Positions 27,068 through 35,120 are shown, counted from the stretch's first letter. The stretch: DNA of 64,000 nucleotides from Sphingomonas sp. NFR04 (GCF_900114095.1 NZ_FORV01000004.1:1-64000); one strand, 5' to 3'. The notes: generated from the letters alone by a model not told the origin. Numbers and translations are program-made.

Positions 27068-27603
27068 TGTCCCAGCTCCTTGCCGATCCGCACCAGCGCC
27101 TCGCCGACATGCCATTCGACGGTGCGGATGCTGATGCCGAGCTGAGTCGCGATGTCCTTGTAGCCGAGCCCCTCCATTCGGTGGAGCAGGAACACCTCGC
27201 GCGTCCGGGGCGGCAGCGCGTCCACCGCCGCCCGGTAGCGTATGCGCATCTGGTCGAGCTGGATCGCATCCTCCTGGGTAGCACGCGTCTCGGGTTCGTT
27301 CGCCGCGTCGATCGGCACATGCGCGATGCGGTTCGCGGCCCGCCGGGATCGGTCGATCAGCAGGTTCCGCACGATCCGGTTGAGGAATGCCTCGGGCTGG
27401 CGCAGACCCTCGCGAGTGCTCGACCCGAGCAGCCGGGCAAAGGCATCCTGCACGACATCATGGGCGTCCTCGCTCGAGCGCAAACGCGCATCGAGCCAGC
27501 GGCGCAGGCGCGGTGCCTGCTCGCGGTAGAGCGCGTCGATGCGCAGCTCGGCGTGGCCGTCCCCGTGGGCCGCCGCGCCAGGATCCTGCTCCGGTCGCCG
27601 CAT
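27064..27603 (-). CDS. FecI-type ECF sigma factor
   Basis: A 179-residue ECF sigma factor: region 2 (IDALYREQAPRLRRWLDARL, EDAHDVVQDAFARLLG) and region 4 (DALPPRTREVFLLHRMEGLG, YKDIATQLGISIRTVEWHV). With FecR and the STN receptor it forms a surface-signalling loop that probably ties expression of uptake genes to presence of the lasso peptide or another ligand. The start is uncertain: ATG 27603 (AGG just upstream) is preferred; ATG 27639 is in frame. Confidence 0.9.
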   Translation of the reverse strand: MRRPEQDPGAAAHGDGHAELRIDALYREQAPRLRRWLDARLRSSEDAHDVVQDAFARLLGSSTREGLRQPEAFLNRIVRNLLIDRSRRAANRIAHVPIDAANEPETRATQEDAIQLDQMRIRYRAAVDALPPRTREVFLLHRMEGLGYKDIATQLGISIRTVEWHVGEALVRIGKELGQ

Positions 27604-28015
27604 GGGCCTAGGCGAAGCCGCCGCGCAGGGCGCGGGCATGGGAAGGGGATCGCACGAGAACCCATCTCGTGCCGGGCATATGCCTCGGGGATACACCCGA
27701 CCGCACTGGTCGAATGCGTGTGATGCCTGGCGGTCGAACTCCACAGCGGGCTGCCGGCCTGGACCGCGCTGCGTGTGCAGTCTGCGGTACTTCGCGCGGC
27801 TGTGCAACTCTCCCGGCAAGCGACTGATTTGCTTGGGCCCCTTGCCGCCCTCGCGGCCGGACGCCGCATGTCGGGCGCGGCGCGGGCGTCCCGCAACCCG
27901 GCCAGGGCCGGGTGCTTCGCTGTCGCTACGCCCTGCGGTGCGGGCCGCCGCTGGATCGCGCCCGTGTGCAGCGCCGCCGACCGGCCCCGTCGGGTCGGCG
28001 CAGCGGAGCAGGATC
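27604..28015. other. Divergent intergenic region, fecI-like and sigma-like genes
   Basis: About 410 bases with no supported gene; open frames are high-GC shadows. It should hold promoters for the fecI-fecR pair and the rightward gene pair. Confidence 0.45.
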
Positions 28016-28309
28016 ATGTCCATCGACCGGCAGGAGAAAAGAGCAGCGATGCAGCGCGCGGTCACGGCGCTGCCCGAGGCCCAGCGCGCGGTGTTCCAGC
28101 TTTGCGCCGTGGAGGGGCTCGCCTATCCGGAGGTCGGCGCACGGCTCGGCATCAGCACCGCCGAGGTCGAACGCCTCCTCGGGGAAGCCGTCATCGCCGT
28201 CGATCGGAGCCTTCGCGGTGCGCGATATCTGCGCGATCCCGTTGGTTTCGGCGGCAAAGCGCGTCGCGCGCTGTTGCATCGCCTTGCACGCTGGCTAGGG
28301 TCAGGCTGA
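28016..28309 (+). CDS. Stand-alone sigma-70 region 4-like HTH protein
   Basis: A 97-residue protein: AVTALPEAQRAVFQLCAVEG, then LAYPEVGARLGISTAEVERL is the sigma region 4 (Sigma70_r4_2) helix-turn-helix, with no region 2. The C-terminal 30 residues are basic (KARRALLHRLARWLG). It could bind -35-like sites or RNA polymerase as a regulator. Its stop overlaps the start of the MNT-HEPN gene (TGATG), so the two are coupled. GCGGAGCAGGATC precedes the ATG. Confidence 0.78.
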   Translation: MSIDRQEKRAAMQRAVTALPEAQRAVFQLCAVEGLAYPEVGARLGISTAEVERLLGEAVIAVDRSLRGARYLRDPVGFGGKARRALLHRLARWLGSG

Positions 28310-29232
28310 TGCGCACCGATCTCGATCACCTGCCGGCGGCGAAGCGACGCGAGCTCGAGCGCGTGATGCAGATCCTGTTCGAGGAATTCGGCGACGCGAC
28401 CGCCACCGCGACGGTCGACTGGAAGCGGCACGCGCGCATCCTCAAGGTCATCCTCTATGGCAGCTATGCGCGCGGCGGCTGGGTTGACGAGCCGCATACC
28501 GCCAAGGGCTACCAGTCCGACTTCGACCTGCTGGTCATCGTCAATCACGACAAGCTGACCGACCGCGTCGAGTTCTGGGCCAATGCCGAGGAGCGGCTCA
28601 ACCGCGAGCTTGCCGTCACGCGGACCCTGCGCACCCCGGTCAACTTCATCGTCCACACGCTGCAGGAAGTGAATGGCGGCCTCGCCCATGGCCGCTACTT
28701 CTTCATGGACGTCGCCCGCGACGGCATCGCGCTCTACCAGAGCGACAGCACCGGGCTGCACGAGCCCAAGCCCAAGACGCCGCAGCAGGCGCTGGCGATG
28801 GCGCGCGAGTATTTCGGCGAGTGGTTTCCGGCTGCGGCTGGCATGTTGGAAACGGCGCAGTTCAGCCAAGCACAAGGCAGGTTGAAGGATGCCGCTTTCC
28901 TGATGCACCAGACGGCGGAGCGGCTTTACCACTGCGTCCTGCTAGTCTGCACCTTCTATACGCCGCATGTTCACAATCTCGGCTTCCTGCGCACCCAGGC
29001 CGAGCGGATCGATCCGCGCCTCGTCGATGCATGGCCGCGCGACAGCCGTGCCGATCGCGGTCGCTTCGAGAAGCTCAAGGAAGCCTATGTGAAGGCGCGA
29101 TATTCCAAGCACTATCGGATCAGCGACGAGGAGCTTGCCTGGCTCGGCGAACGCGTCGAAGTGCTCGGCCGTGCCGTTCAGGTGATCTGCGAGGAGCGGA
29201 TCGCGGCCCTGGAGCGCAGCGCCGCCGCCTGA
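28309..29232 (+). CDS. Nucleotidyltransferase-HEPN fusion protein
   Basis: A 307-residue protein. The N-terminal MNT domain has ILYGSYARGGW with SDFDLLVIVN further on (GSxxRG and DxD-like metal site). The C-terminal HEPN domain (about 165-300) includes FLMHQTAERLYHCVLLVCTF and KARYSKHYRISDEEL, where Arg and His are close as in HEPN RNases. In two-gene MNT/HEPN toxin-antitoxin pairs the MNT AMPylates and silences the HEPN RNase; here both are in one chain, a known arrangement in proteobacteria. Coupled to the sigma-like gene. Likely a stress or defence module carried as cargo; exact role unknown. Confidence 0.85.
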   Translation: MRTDLDHLPAAKRRELERVMQILFEEFGDATATATVDWKRHARILKVILYGSYARGGWVDEPHTAKGYQSDFDLLVIVNHDKLTDRVEFWANAEERLNRELAVTRTLRTPVNFIVHTLQEVNGGLAHGRYFFMDVARDGIALYQSDSTGLHEPKPKTPQQALAMAREYFGEWFPAAAGMLETAQFSQAQGRLKDAAFLMHQTAERLYHCVLLVCTFYTPHVHNLGFLRTQAERIDPRLVDAWPRDSRADRGRFEKLKEAYVKARYSKHYRISDEELAWLGERVEVLGRAVQVICEERIAALERSAAA

Positions 29233-29259
29233 CGGCTTCTTCGAGGGGGCGTGGCGCGT

Positions 29260-29862
29260 CTATCTTCGGGAGAGACTCATAAGATGTGCGATCGTGCCTG
29301 CCACCGCTGCGATCCTGCGGCGATGATAGCGCGTCAGCGCAGCCATCAGTGCGACCTTGTCGCCGGCAGTGATGACCGATTCCAGGCCCGTGATTTCGTC
29401 TGCGATGGCGGGCAGGGTAGCGACTTCCGCCCGTCGCACGTTTGTCAGGCGGTCGTTGAGTGACCCGACCGTAGCGACATGCTCGGCGCTCTCGGTTGCC
29501 TGCGCGACGCGAAGGAAGAGCGTCGCGGTGATCTCCTCGATGCTGCCGGAATGCTGGAGGTGGGTGTCGGATGCGGGCTGAACCTGTCGCGCCGCCAGGC
29601 CGAGCACCCGACCATTCCACTGGTAGAGATCGCGCAGTGCCGCTTCGGAGAGCAGCGGTACGCGGAAGCCATTATGGTTCGGCGCCTCGACCAGCCGTTC
29701 GCCGGTCAGCCGGTGGAGCGCATCGCGCACCGGCGTGATGCTGGCCGCAATCTCGCGCCCGATGACCGCGGGCTCGATCGGGGTGCCGGGCGGCAGCTCG
29801 CCGTCCAGCAGCATCTGCTTGATCGCACCATAGACCCGCTCGAAGGTGGCACCGGGGCTCAT
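29260..29862 (-). CDS. GntR-family transcriptional regulator
   Basis: A 200-residue regulator. The N-terminal winged HTH has VYGAIKQMLLDGELPPGTPI, then EPAVIGREIAASITPVRDAL, HRLTGERLVEAPNHNGFRVP, the classic GntR pattern; the C-terminal part is an FCD-like helical domain, shorter than usual and without an obvious full set of metal His. It lies 28 bases downstream of the luxI-like gene on the same strand, so is probably co-transcribed with it and part of the quorum-sensing regulon. ATG 29862 chosen because the domain begins at once. Confidence 0.87.
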   Translation of the reverse strand: MSPGATFERVYGAIKQMLLDGELPPGTPIEPAVIGREIAASITPVRDALHRLTGERLVEAPNHNGFRVPLLSEAALRDLYQWNGRVLGLAARQVQPASDTHLQHSGSIEEITATLFLRVAQATESAEHVATVGSLNDRLTNVRRAEVATLPAIADEITGLESVITAGDKVALMAALTRYHRRRIAAVAGTIAHLMSLSRR

Positions 29863-29890
29863 TGGTGCCGTTCCTGTGGCCGGAGCGCGA

Positions 29891-30499
29891 TCATGCCGCC
29901 TTCGCCTGGGCGAGCGGGAACTGCGGCTGGATGCCGTTGGCCGCAAGCAGCGCCGGGGTGTCGGGCCGGATCTCGATTCGGAGCGCGCCAAGCCGCATGC
30001 CACCGACCGTGCGGATCGGTCCGAGCGCATGTGCCTCCCAGCCAAAGGCGAGGATCTGCTCGCGCCATGCCGGCTCGGCGACGCCGACATAGCAGCTGAT
30101 CCCGTGGTCCAGCGCATAGCGGGCAATCCCGTGGACCAGCATGTCGCGCCACCGGCGTCGCTCGCCGGCGCGCAAGCGCCGGTCGAGGCAGAAGCGGGTG
30201 ATCTCCCACGCGTCGGGCCCGGTGGGCGGTGGCACGTCGCACAGCGCGGCGAACAGGCTGCCCAGCAGATGCGGGCGGTCGGTCGGCAGCAGTCGGGCGG
30301 AGGCCAGATGCTGCCCCTCGGCGTCGGTGAGGATCAGGTAGCGGGCATGAATGTCGTCGAACTGGTCGACCTCATAGCGGCCGGCAAGAACCGGCAGGTG
30401 CCAGCCGAGCAGGTCGACGAATACCCGCTTCCGCGCTTCGAACATCGCGCGCATCGCCGCATCGCCTGCGGTGGCGCCATCGCCCTGGAGGAACTGCAT
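29891..30499 (-). CDS. LuxI-family acyl-homoserine-lactone synthase
   Basis: A 202-residue autoinducer synthase. Conserved features: MFEARKRVFVDLLGW (Arg, Phe, Trp), EVDQFDD (Asp pair), YLILTDAEGQHLASARLLPT (Arg), and WEITRFCLDRR (Glu, Arg). It makes an acyl-homoserine lactone from acyl-ACP and S-adenosylmethionine; chain length cannot be told by eye. AAGGGAAG lies before the ATG. A palindromic lux-box candidate is 60 bases upstream, right after the luxR-like stop, so a positive feedback loop is likely. Confidence 0.93.
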   Translation of the reverse strand: MQFLQGDGATAGDAAMRAMFEARKRVFVDLLGWHLPVLAGRYEVDQFDDIHARYLILTDAEGQHLASARLLPTDRPHLLGSLFAALCDVPPPTGPDAWEITRFCLDRRLRAGERRRWRDMLVHGIARYALDHGISCYVGVAEPAWREQILAFGWEAHALGPIRTVGGMRLGALRIEIRPDTPALLAANGIQPQFPLAQAKAA

Positions 30500-30558
30500 G
30501 ATCGGCTTCCCTTGCTGTGGAAGCCTGATCGTCCGCCCGTGTTTGGCCCGTCGCTATT

Positions 30559-30572
30559 CCCCAGACCTGGGG
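30559..30572. promoter_or_regulatory. Lux-box candidate before the luxI-like gene
   Basis: CCCCAG-AC-CTGGGG is a palindrome with 6-bp arms, in the 77-base gap between luxR-like and luxI-like genes, about 60 bases from the luxI ATG. LuxR-type regulators bind dyads of about 18-20 bp at this position. Confidence 0.7.
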
Positions 30573-30576
30573 AGTT

Positions 30577-31320
30577 TCAACGCCGCAGCGCGTCGGTGAA
30601 GCTCAGCGCTCCATCGAAGATCGCGTGGATCGCGAGCTGGGTCCGGTTGCCCACCCCGTAGCGGCCGCGAGCTTCCTTCAGGTGCTGGATCGCCGTTTCA
30701 TGACTGATGCCGAGGATCTTCGCAATCGCCCAGTCGGACTTGCCCTGCGCTGCCCAATAGAGGCAGTCGCGCTGGCGGTCGCTGAGCCGCGGCCGGTCCG
30801 CCTGCGCCCGCCGCATGCCGACCAGCCGCCTGGCACCCTCGAACGCCGAGGTCCCGACGAACTGGAGGAGCGGCAGCCATTCGGGGCGGGGGGTGTTGCC
30901 CCAACCCACCGCGAACGAGCAGGAGCCGGCCGCCTCGCCGGGGAGATGCGCAGGAATGGTGATGCCGTCGATCAGCCCGATCTTCCTGGACCTGGCGAGG
31001 AAATCCTCGTCCCGGTGCGTCAGTGCAAGGAGGCGTGGCAGCATCGACCAGCAGAACCCGGCGGTGGTGAGGTGGCTGGCCCGGTGCACCGGGTCCGAGG
31101 GGCCGAAGCGCTCGGCATCATAATAGGCTTCCCAGTCGCGGGGATAGTTATGCAGCCGGAGCACAGGCTGCGGCGCCCGCGGCACGTCGACATGGTGGGA
31201 GAGCGCGAAATACTGGAAGCCCATCTCGCGCGTGATGGCGTGGAGGAGGTTGTTCAGTTCGCCAAGGGTCGTGGCGGCCAGGACGGCCTGGCCGAAATGC
31301 TGCGCGGTTGCGATGACCAT
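30577..31320 (-). CDS. LuxR-family quorum-sensing regulator
   Basis: A 247-residue LuxR protein. Autoinducer-binding domain (residues about 20-165) with the conserved YPRDWEAYYDAERFGPSDPV (Trp, Tyr, Asp-Pro), WSMLPRL and SCSFAVGWGN (Gly). C-terminal GerE-type HTH: LSDRQRDCLYWAAQGKSDWA, then IAKILGISHETAIQHLKEA. It should bind the lactone made by the adjacent synthase. In rhizobial ICEs a TraR/TraI pair triggers excision and transfer through a DUF2285 activator, and here a DUF2285 gene is divergent from this one. Confidence 0.93.
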   Translation of the reverse strand: MVIATAQHFGQAVLAATTLGELNNLLHAITREMGFQYFALSHHVDVPRAPQPVLRLHNYPRDWEAYYDAERFGPSDPVHRASHLTTAGFCWSMLPRLLALTHRDEDFLARSRKIGLIDGITIPAHLPGEAAGSCSFAVGWGNTPRPEWLPLLQFVGTSAFEGARRLVGMRRAQADRPRLSDRQRDCLYWAAQGKSDWAIAKILGISHETAIQHLKEARGRYGVGNRTQLAIHAIFDGALSFTDALRR

Positions 31321-31528
31321 GGGGCGTACCCACCCGATGCCGGACGCGCCCCAGGCCGCTGCGCCGATGCCTTGTCCAAGCCGGCATCACGCCTGCCGCT
31401 TTCCCGTCGGCGTCGCGACCCGATCGAAGTGCAATCGATACTAGTTTTTGGTGCACTGCGCAAATTTTCGTCGGAAGTACTGCCGGCAAGCTGTTTTGCA
31501 GGCTCGGCATTTGTCCCGCGTACCAGCC

Positions 31529-32360
31529 ATGGGGCCGGCGGCTGACTCGCGACCCGATTGGCGCGACGACGCGCCGTACCGCGCGCTGGCCGGCATCGAT
31601 CGCGCCGGTCTCGCCTGGGAGTGGTTGCGCCGCGACCCCGGTTATGCGGCAATGGCTGCCCGGCTAGGGCGCCTTGGTGGCTTGGGGGAGCAGCCTCTGG
31701 TGCCGGAGGCGGACGCCCGGGCATTCGGGCTCTGCTTTCGCCGAGGATCCCGGACGGCCGGCGCACGAGGCACGCCTGCTCTGGCATGCAGACCTCGATC
31801 CCTTCGTGCTCGAAGTCCGCGTCTCGCCGACCGCGACGACGGACCCCGATGGCATCGATCTTGCCCGCCTGCTCCGCTGGGCGACGATCGTCCGCGGCGG
31901 CGACCGCGAGCATGTCGCGCTTTCCGACGGCTGGCACCGCATCCGGCTGGACGTGGTCGGCGGGTCACTGGTCGAGGAGGGGCCTGCGCGGCTCGACTAT
32001 CTTCTCTCAGGCATGACCAAGGTCGATGCCCATGTCCTTACCCTGCGGCGAATGCTGGAGTTGTGGCGCACCGGGCGCTTCTCCCCGAAACTCCACCCGC
32101 CCGAACCGGGCATGGAGCGAAGGATCGAGGCGCTCCGCGTCGGCGACGCGGTGGCGGCGGGTGCTACCTATCGCGAGATGGCGTCGGCGCTCTACGGCGA
32201 GACCCTCGTCCGCGAGGAATGGAAGGGGCGGTCCGACTTCCTGCTGTCGCGCGTCCGTCGGCGTGCCGACGAGGCAGCTCGCATGGCGGCCGGCGGCTGG
32301 CGCACACTGCTCGGCACGGGCGCCGACTCGCGGGACGATCGGGTTACTGGCCTGCTCTAG
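31529..32360 (+). CDS. DUF6499-DUF2285 regulator read across a +1 frameshift (FseA-like)
   Basis: The gene needs two frames. Frame one, 31529-31738, gives the DUF6499 domain (DWRDDAPYRALAGIDRAGLA, WEWLRRDPGYAAMAARLG) up to AFGLCF. Frame two, from 31740, continues AEDPGRPAHEARLLWHADLD and the DUF2285 domain (LDYLLSGMTKVDAHVLTLRR, then LRVGDAVAAGATYREMASAL). The joint is TGC TTT C GCC: a Phe tRNA on UUU can slip to UUC, giving the expected CFAEDP. The fused product is 276 residues. In Mesorhizobium ICEMlSym(R7A) the excision activator FseA is made by programmed +1 frameshifting between just these two domains. It stands divergent from the luxR-like gene. Alternative: a sequencing error or pseudogene. 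Confidence 0.75.
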
Positions 32361-32944
32361 AGTTGGAGGTCCGCCGCGTACACCGCGCGGACCCAGGCGG
32401 GCAGGTGGGGAAGGGCGAACACCAGTCGTCCGTTCGCAAAGGTCAGGCAGTGGCTGGGCGGCCGGTTGAGCATGGAATTGTCGAACACCATCGCGCGATC
32501 GGACCGGAGCGCCGCCTCCCGGATCAGCGGCGCGCCACGGACATAGCGCGCGCGGATCTTGTCGTCGGGGACGACATGGCCGCCTTCCTCGACTCGCGCG
32601 CCGACGCGCGCCACCGAAAGTTCGGGCGTCTCCACCCCGACATGCATCAGCACCACGGTGAAGCCGCGCGCCTTGGCTTCGTCGATCAGGTCGAGCTTCG
32701 AAGGGTGCGAGAAGACCGTCTCGGTCACGAAGTCGCGGGCCCGGGCGAGATGGTCGGCACGCCGCGCCGTCGCGATCCGCGCGGCTTCATAGGACGCTGC
32801 GGGCGAGGGATCGCGCAGTTCGTCGTGCTGGATCAGGTCGGCGTTGATGAACGGGCCAGCGAAGCTCGGGGCGACGCGCGTGGCATAGAGCGTCGACTTG
32901 CCGGCACCGTTCGGTCCGGCAAGCACGATCATCGTCGGCTTCAT
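32357..32944 (-). CDS. Zeta-toxin-family kinase
   Basis: A 195-residue P-loop kinase: MIVLAGPNGAGKSTLYATRV (Walker A, residues 5-19), FINADLIQHDELRD (Asp), ARDFVTETVFSH (the Glu-Thr region of zeta toxins), and LMHVGVETPELSVARVGARV (Arg). Zeta toxins phosphorylate UDP-N-acetylglucosamine or related sugars. Its ATG overlaps the stop of the antitoxin-like gene (ATGA, 32941-32944). The 3' end overlaps that of the convergent DUF2285 gene by four bases. Confidence 0.9.
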   Translation of the reverse strand: MKPTMIVLAGPNGAGKSTLYATRVAPSFAGPFINADLIQHDELRDPSPAASYEAARIATARRADHLARARDFVTETVFSHPSKLDLIDEAKARGFTVVLMHVGVETPELSVARVGARVEEGGHVVPDDKIRARYVRGAPLIREAALRSDRAMVFDNSMLNRPPSHCLTFANGRLVFALPHLPAWVRAVYAADLQL

Positions 32945-33297
32945 GCCTTGCGGCCGGCCTTCTCGCGCACGAGGTTGCCGCCTTCATCGAGCCCGACGCC
33001 CAGCCCCAGCTGGCGACGCTGGGTGTAGAGTGCCTCTTCCTCGGGGCTCGCCTGGCCCATCTTCTCGACGAAGCCATCGAGCCAGACGTCCTTTTCCTCG
33101 TCGGTGAGTGCCGTCGTCTCGATCTCGCCGGCAAGCGCTGCGGTGATCCGGGCATGGTCGAAATTGCCCGATTTCTCGATCGCGCGCCCGATCCGGACCC
33201 AATGGGCGATCTGTCCGGCCAGCGACCGGCTCTGCAATTCGGACTCGCGGCGCACGATCTTCATCAGGTCGTCGCCAAGCTTGATCGACTGCGCCAT
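32941..33297 (-). CDS. ParD-like antitoxin for the zeta toxin
   Basis: A 118-residue protein: MAQSIKLGDDLMKIVRRESE, LQSRSLAGQIAHWVRIGRAI is a ribbon-helix-helix of the ParD-like type, then an acidic region (LAGEIETTALTDEEKDVWLD) suited to binding the toxin. Gene order antitoxin-toxin with overlap is standard. GGAGGTGCAG lies just before the ATG, and a 17-bp palindrome 20 bases upstream is the likely operator. Confidence 0.88.
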   Translation of the reverse strand: MAQSIKLGDDLMKIVRRESELQSRSLAGQIAHWVRIGRAIEKSGNFDHARITAALAGEIETTALTDEEKDVWLDGFVEKMGQASPEEEALYTQRRQLGLGVGLDEGGNLVREKAGRKA

Positions 33298-33317
33298 CCT
33301 GCACCTCCAACTTCATA

Positions 33318-33334
33318 GGTAGCAATTTGCTACC
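33318..33334. promoter_or_regulatory. Palindromic operator of the toxin-antitoxin pair
   Basis: GGTAGCAA-T-TTGCTACC is a perfect 17-bp palindrome starting 21 bases upstream of the antitoxin ATG, where an RHH antitoxin would autorepress. Confidence 0.75.
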
Positions 33335-33634
33335 CCGGCTTCAAGCGAAGGCCGCACGCCGTTGGCGGCGCACCGCGGCGATTGCTGTGGACGCCGCGCT
33401 CCCCGCGCGGCGGCTTGTCCGTGCCTCTCCCGGCGCGGCGGGGGAAGGCGGCGCGCCCGGCTAGGCCCGGCGTGGCCGGCGGCAACCCCTCCGCTTGCGC
33501 TCCGGGGTGCTCCGCTGCGCTCCGCCCTTCGGTGCCCCCGGCCCCTGGCGCCGGGCCTCTGGGTCGCTGCTGCCGCCCACCCCCCGCCTCTTGCGGGGAG
33601 GCATGGTGCCTTTTGGGGCGGCGAGGAGGAACCG
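33335..33634. other. GC-rich intergenic stretch before ardC-like gene
   Basis: About 300 bases of very GC-rich sequence with many short direct and inverted repeats (CTCCGCTTGCGCTCC, CTCCGCTGCGCTCC). No gene. Similar repeat-rich leaders often precede antirestriction genes in such elements. Confidence 0.45.
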
Positions 33635-34606
33635 ATGCGCCAAGCCACCAGCCGATCTGCCCGCTCGCGCGGTGCCTGCGAGGATCGCCAGCCTGCGACC
33701 CGAACCAATCTCTACGACGAGGTGACCGCGCGGATCGTCGCCGAACTCGAAGCCGGGCGACTACCTTGGGTCCAGCCCTGGGGCCGGACCGGCGGGACCG
33801 GACCCGGCCTGCCGCGCAATGCCCTGACCGGTCGGAACTACTCCGGGGTCAATATCCTGATCCTCTGGGGCGCGGTCATCGAGCAGGGCTGGCCCTCGCA
33901 ATCCTGGCTGACCTTCCGGCAGGCGCTGGAGGCAGGCGGTGCGGTCCGCAAGGGCGAGCGCGGCCAGTGCGTCGTCTATGCCGATCGCTTCACCCCGGAG
34001 GCCGAGCGCGCGCGTGCCGCCCGCGACGGCGACGATGCCAAGGCGGTACCGTTCCTCAAGCGCTTCACCGTCTTCAACGTCGCCCAGTGCGAGGGCCTCC
34101 GCGAAGGGCTGGCCTGCGACCCTGCGCCCTTGCCCGAGCGCGAGATCGTGCCCGTCGCCGAGGAGGTGATCGCTGCCTCGGGCGTCGAGTTCCGCGTCGG
34201 CGGCAATCGGGCCTTCTACGTGCCGTCGCACGACTTCGTGCAGGTGCCGCCGCAGCCCGCCTTCTTCGAGCAGGTCAACTATTACCGCACCTGCCTGCAC
34301 GAACTCACCCATGCCACCGGCCACGCCAAGCGGCTGGACCGCGACCTGACCAACGCCTTCGGCAGCAAGGACTATGCCCGCGAGGAACTCGTCGCCGAGA
34401 TGGGATCGGCGTTCCTCTGCGCCGCCCTCGGCATCGTGCCGACCGTGCGCCATGCCGACTATATCGGCAGCTGGCTGGAGGTGCTGCGCGAGGACCACCG
34501 TGCGATCTTCCGGGCGGCGAGCGCCGCCAGCAAGGCCGCCGACTGGCTGCTCGCCCGCCACCGCGAGGCCGAGGCCGTCCGCGAAGCGGGGAGGGCGGCG
34601 GCATGA
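33635..34606 (+). CDS. ArdC-like antirestriction protein (DUF1738 ssDNA-binding plus zincin)
   Basis: A 323-residue protein. N-terminal ssDNA-binding domain (TNLYDEVTARIVAELEAGRL, PWVQPWG, NYSGVNILILW, LTFRQALEAGGAVRKGERG) and C-terminal metallopeptidase domain with the zinc motif CLHELTHATGHAKRLDR (HExxH with third His) and LVAEMGSAFLCAALGI (downstream Glu). ArdC proteins protect incoming single-stranded plasmid DNA and can block restriction enzymes during conjugation. ATG 33635 follows GAGGAA. It overlaps the DUF2958 gene as ATGA. Confidence 0.9.
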   Translation: MRQATSRSARSRGACEDRQPATRTNLYDEVTARIVAELEAGRLPWVQPWGRTGGTGPGLPRNALTGRNYSGVNILILWGAVIEQGWPSQSWLTFRQALEAGGAVRKGERGQCVVYADRFTPEAERARAARDGDDAKAVPFLKRFTVFNVAQCEGLREGLACDPAPLPEREIVPVAEEVIAASGVEFRVGGNRAFYVPSHDFVQVPPQPAFFEQVNYYRTCLHELTHATGHAKRLDRDLTNAFGSKDYAREELVAEMGSAFLCAALGIVPTVRHADYIGSWLEVLREDHRAIFRAASAASKAADWLLARHREAEAVREAGRAAA

Positions 34607-35030
34607 TCCTCCTCACCCCCGACCTCCGCGACGCGCTGCGCGCCAACGACATCGCCCGCCGGACTGCCCGACGCGAGAGGCTGCCGGAGCCCGACCCGGT
34701 GCCGCTCGTCAAGCTGTTCAACCCGCTGGGTGCTGCGACCTGGCTGGCGACCGAACTCGACGAAGACGGCGACACGCTGTTCGGCCTTGCCGACCTTGGC
34801 TTCGGCTGCCCGGAACTGGTAGTTTCAGCCTCTCCGAGATCGCCGCGATCCGGCTTCCCTTCGGCCTGCGCATCGAGCGCGACCTCGGCTTCGAAGGCCT
34901 GGTCCCGCTTTCCGACTGGGCCGAATGGGCGCGGCGCGCCGGTTCCATCATCTGGGCAGAGACGCTGCTCCGCCGCGCCGTGCGCGGTGGCGAAGCGCCG
35001 GACCCCGAGCTTCCGCCGAATGGCGGTTGA
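34603..35030 (+). pseudogene. DUF2958 gene with a one-base deletion
   Basis: Starts MILLTPDLRDALRANDIARR with PVPLVKLFNPLGAATWLATE and TLFGLADLGFGCPEL, typical of DUF2958. At about 34820 the frame breaks: one missing G after CCGGAACTGG would restore CPELGSFSLSEIAAIRL, which is found in the next frame and continues PFGLRIERDLGFEGLVPLSD to a stop at 35028-35030. So the gene is either a frameshift mutant or the sequence has an error in a G run. The family accompanies ArdC and ParB in conjugative elements; function unknown. Confidence 0.8.
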
Positions 35031-35120
35031 AGCGCCGGCGGCGCGCTTCGCCGCCATCCCCGACACCCGGTCCGCCCCATCGAAACGAACGGCCGGCCGG
35101 CGCTCGCAAGGAGCACGACC

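Noticed and set aside
31740..33028. Zero-frame continuation after the UUU-C site
   Set aside because: It runs antisense through the zeta toxin gene and has no domain; the +1 frame gives the DUF2285 domain.
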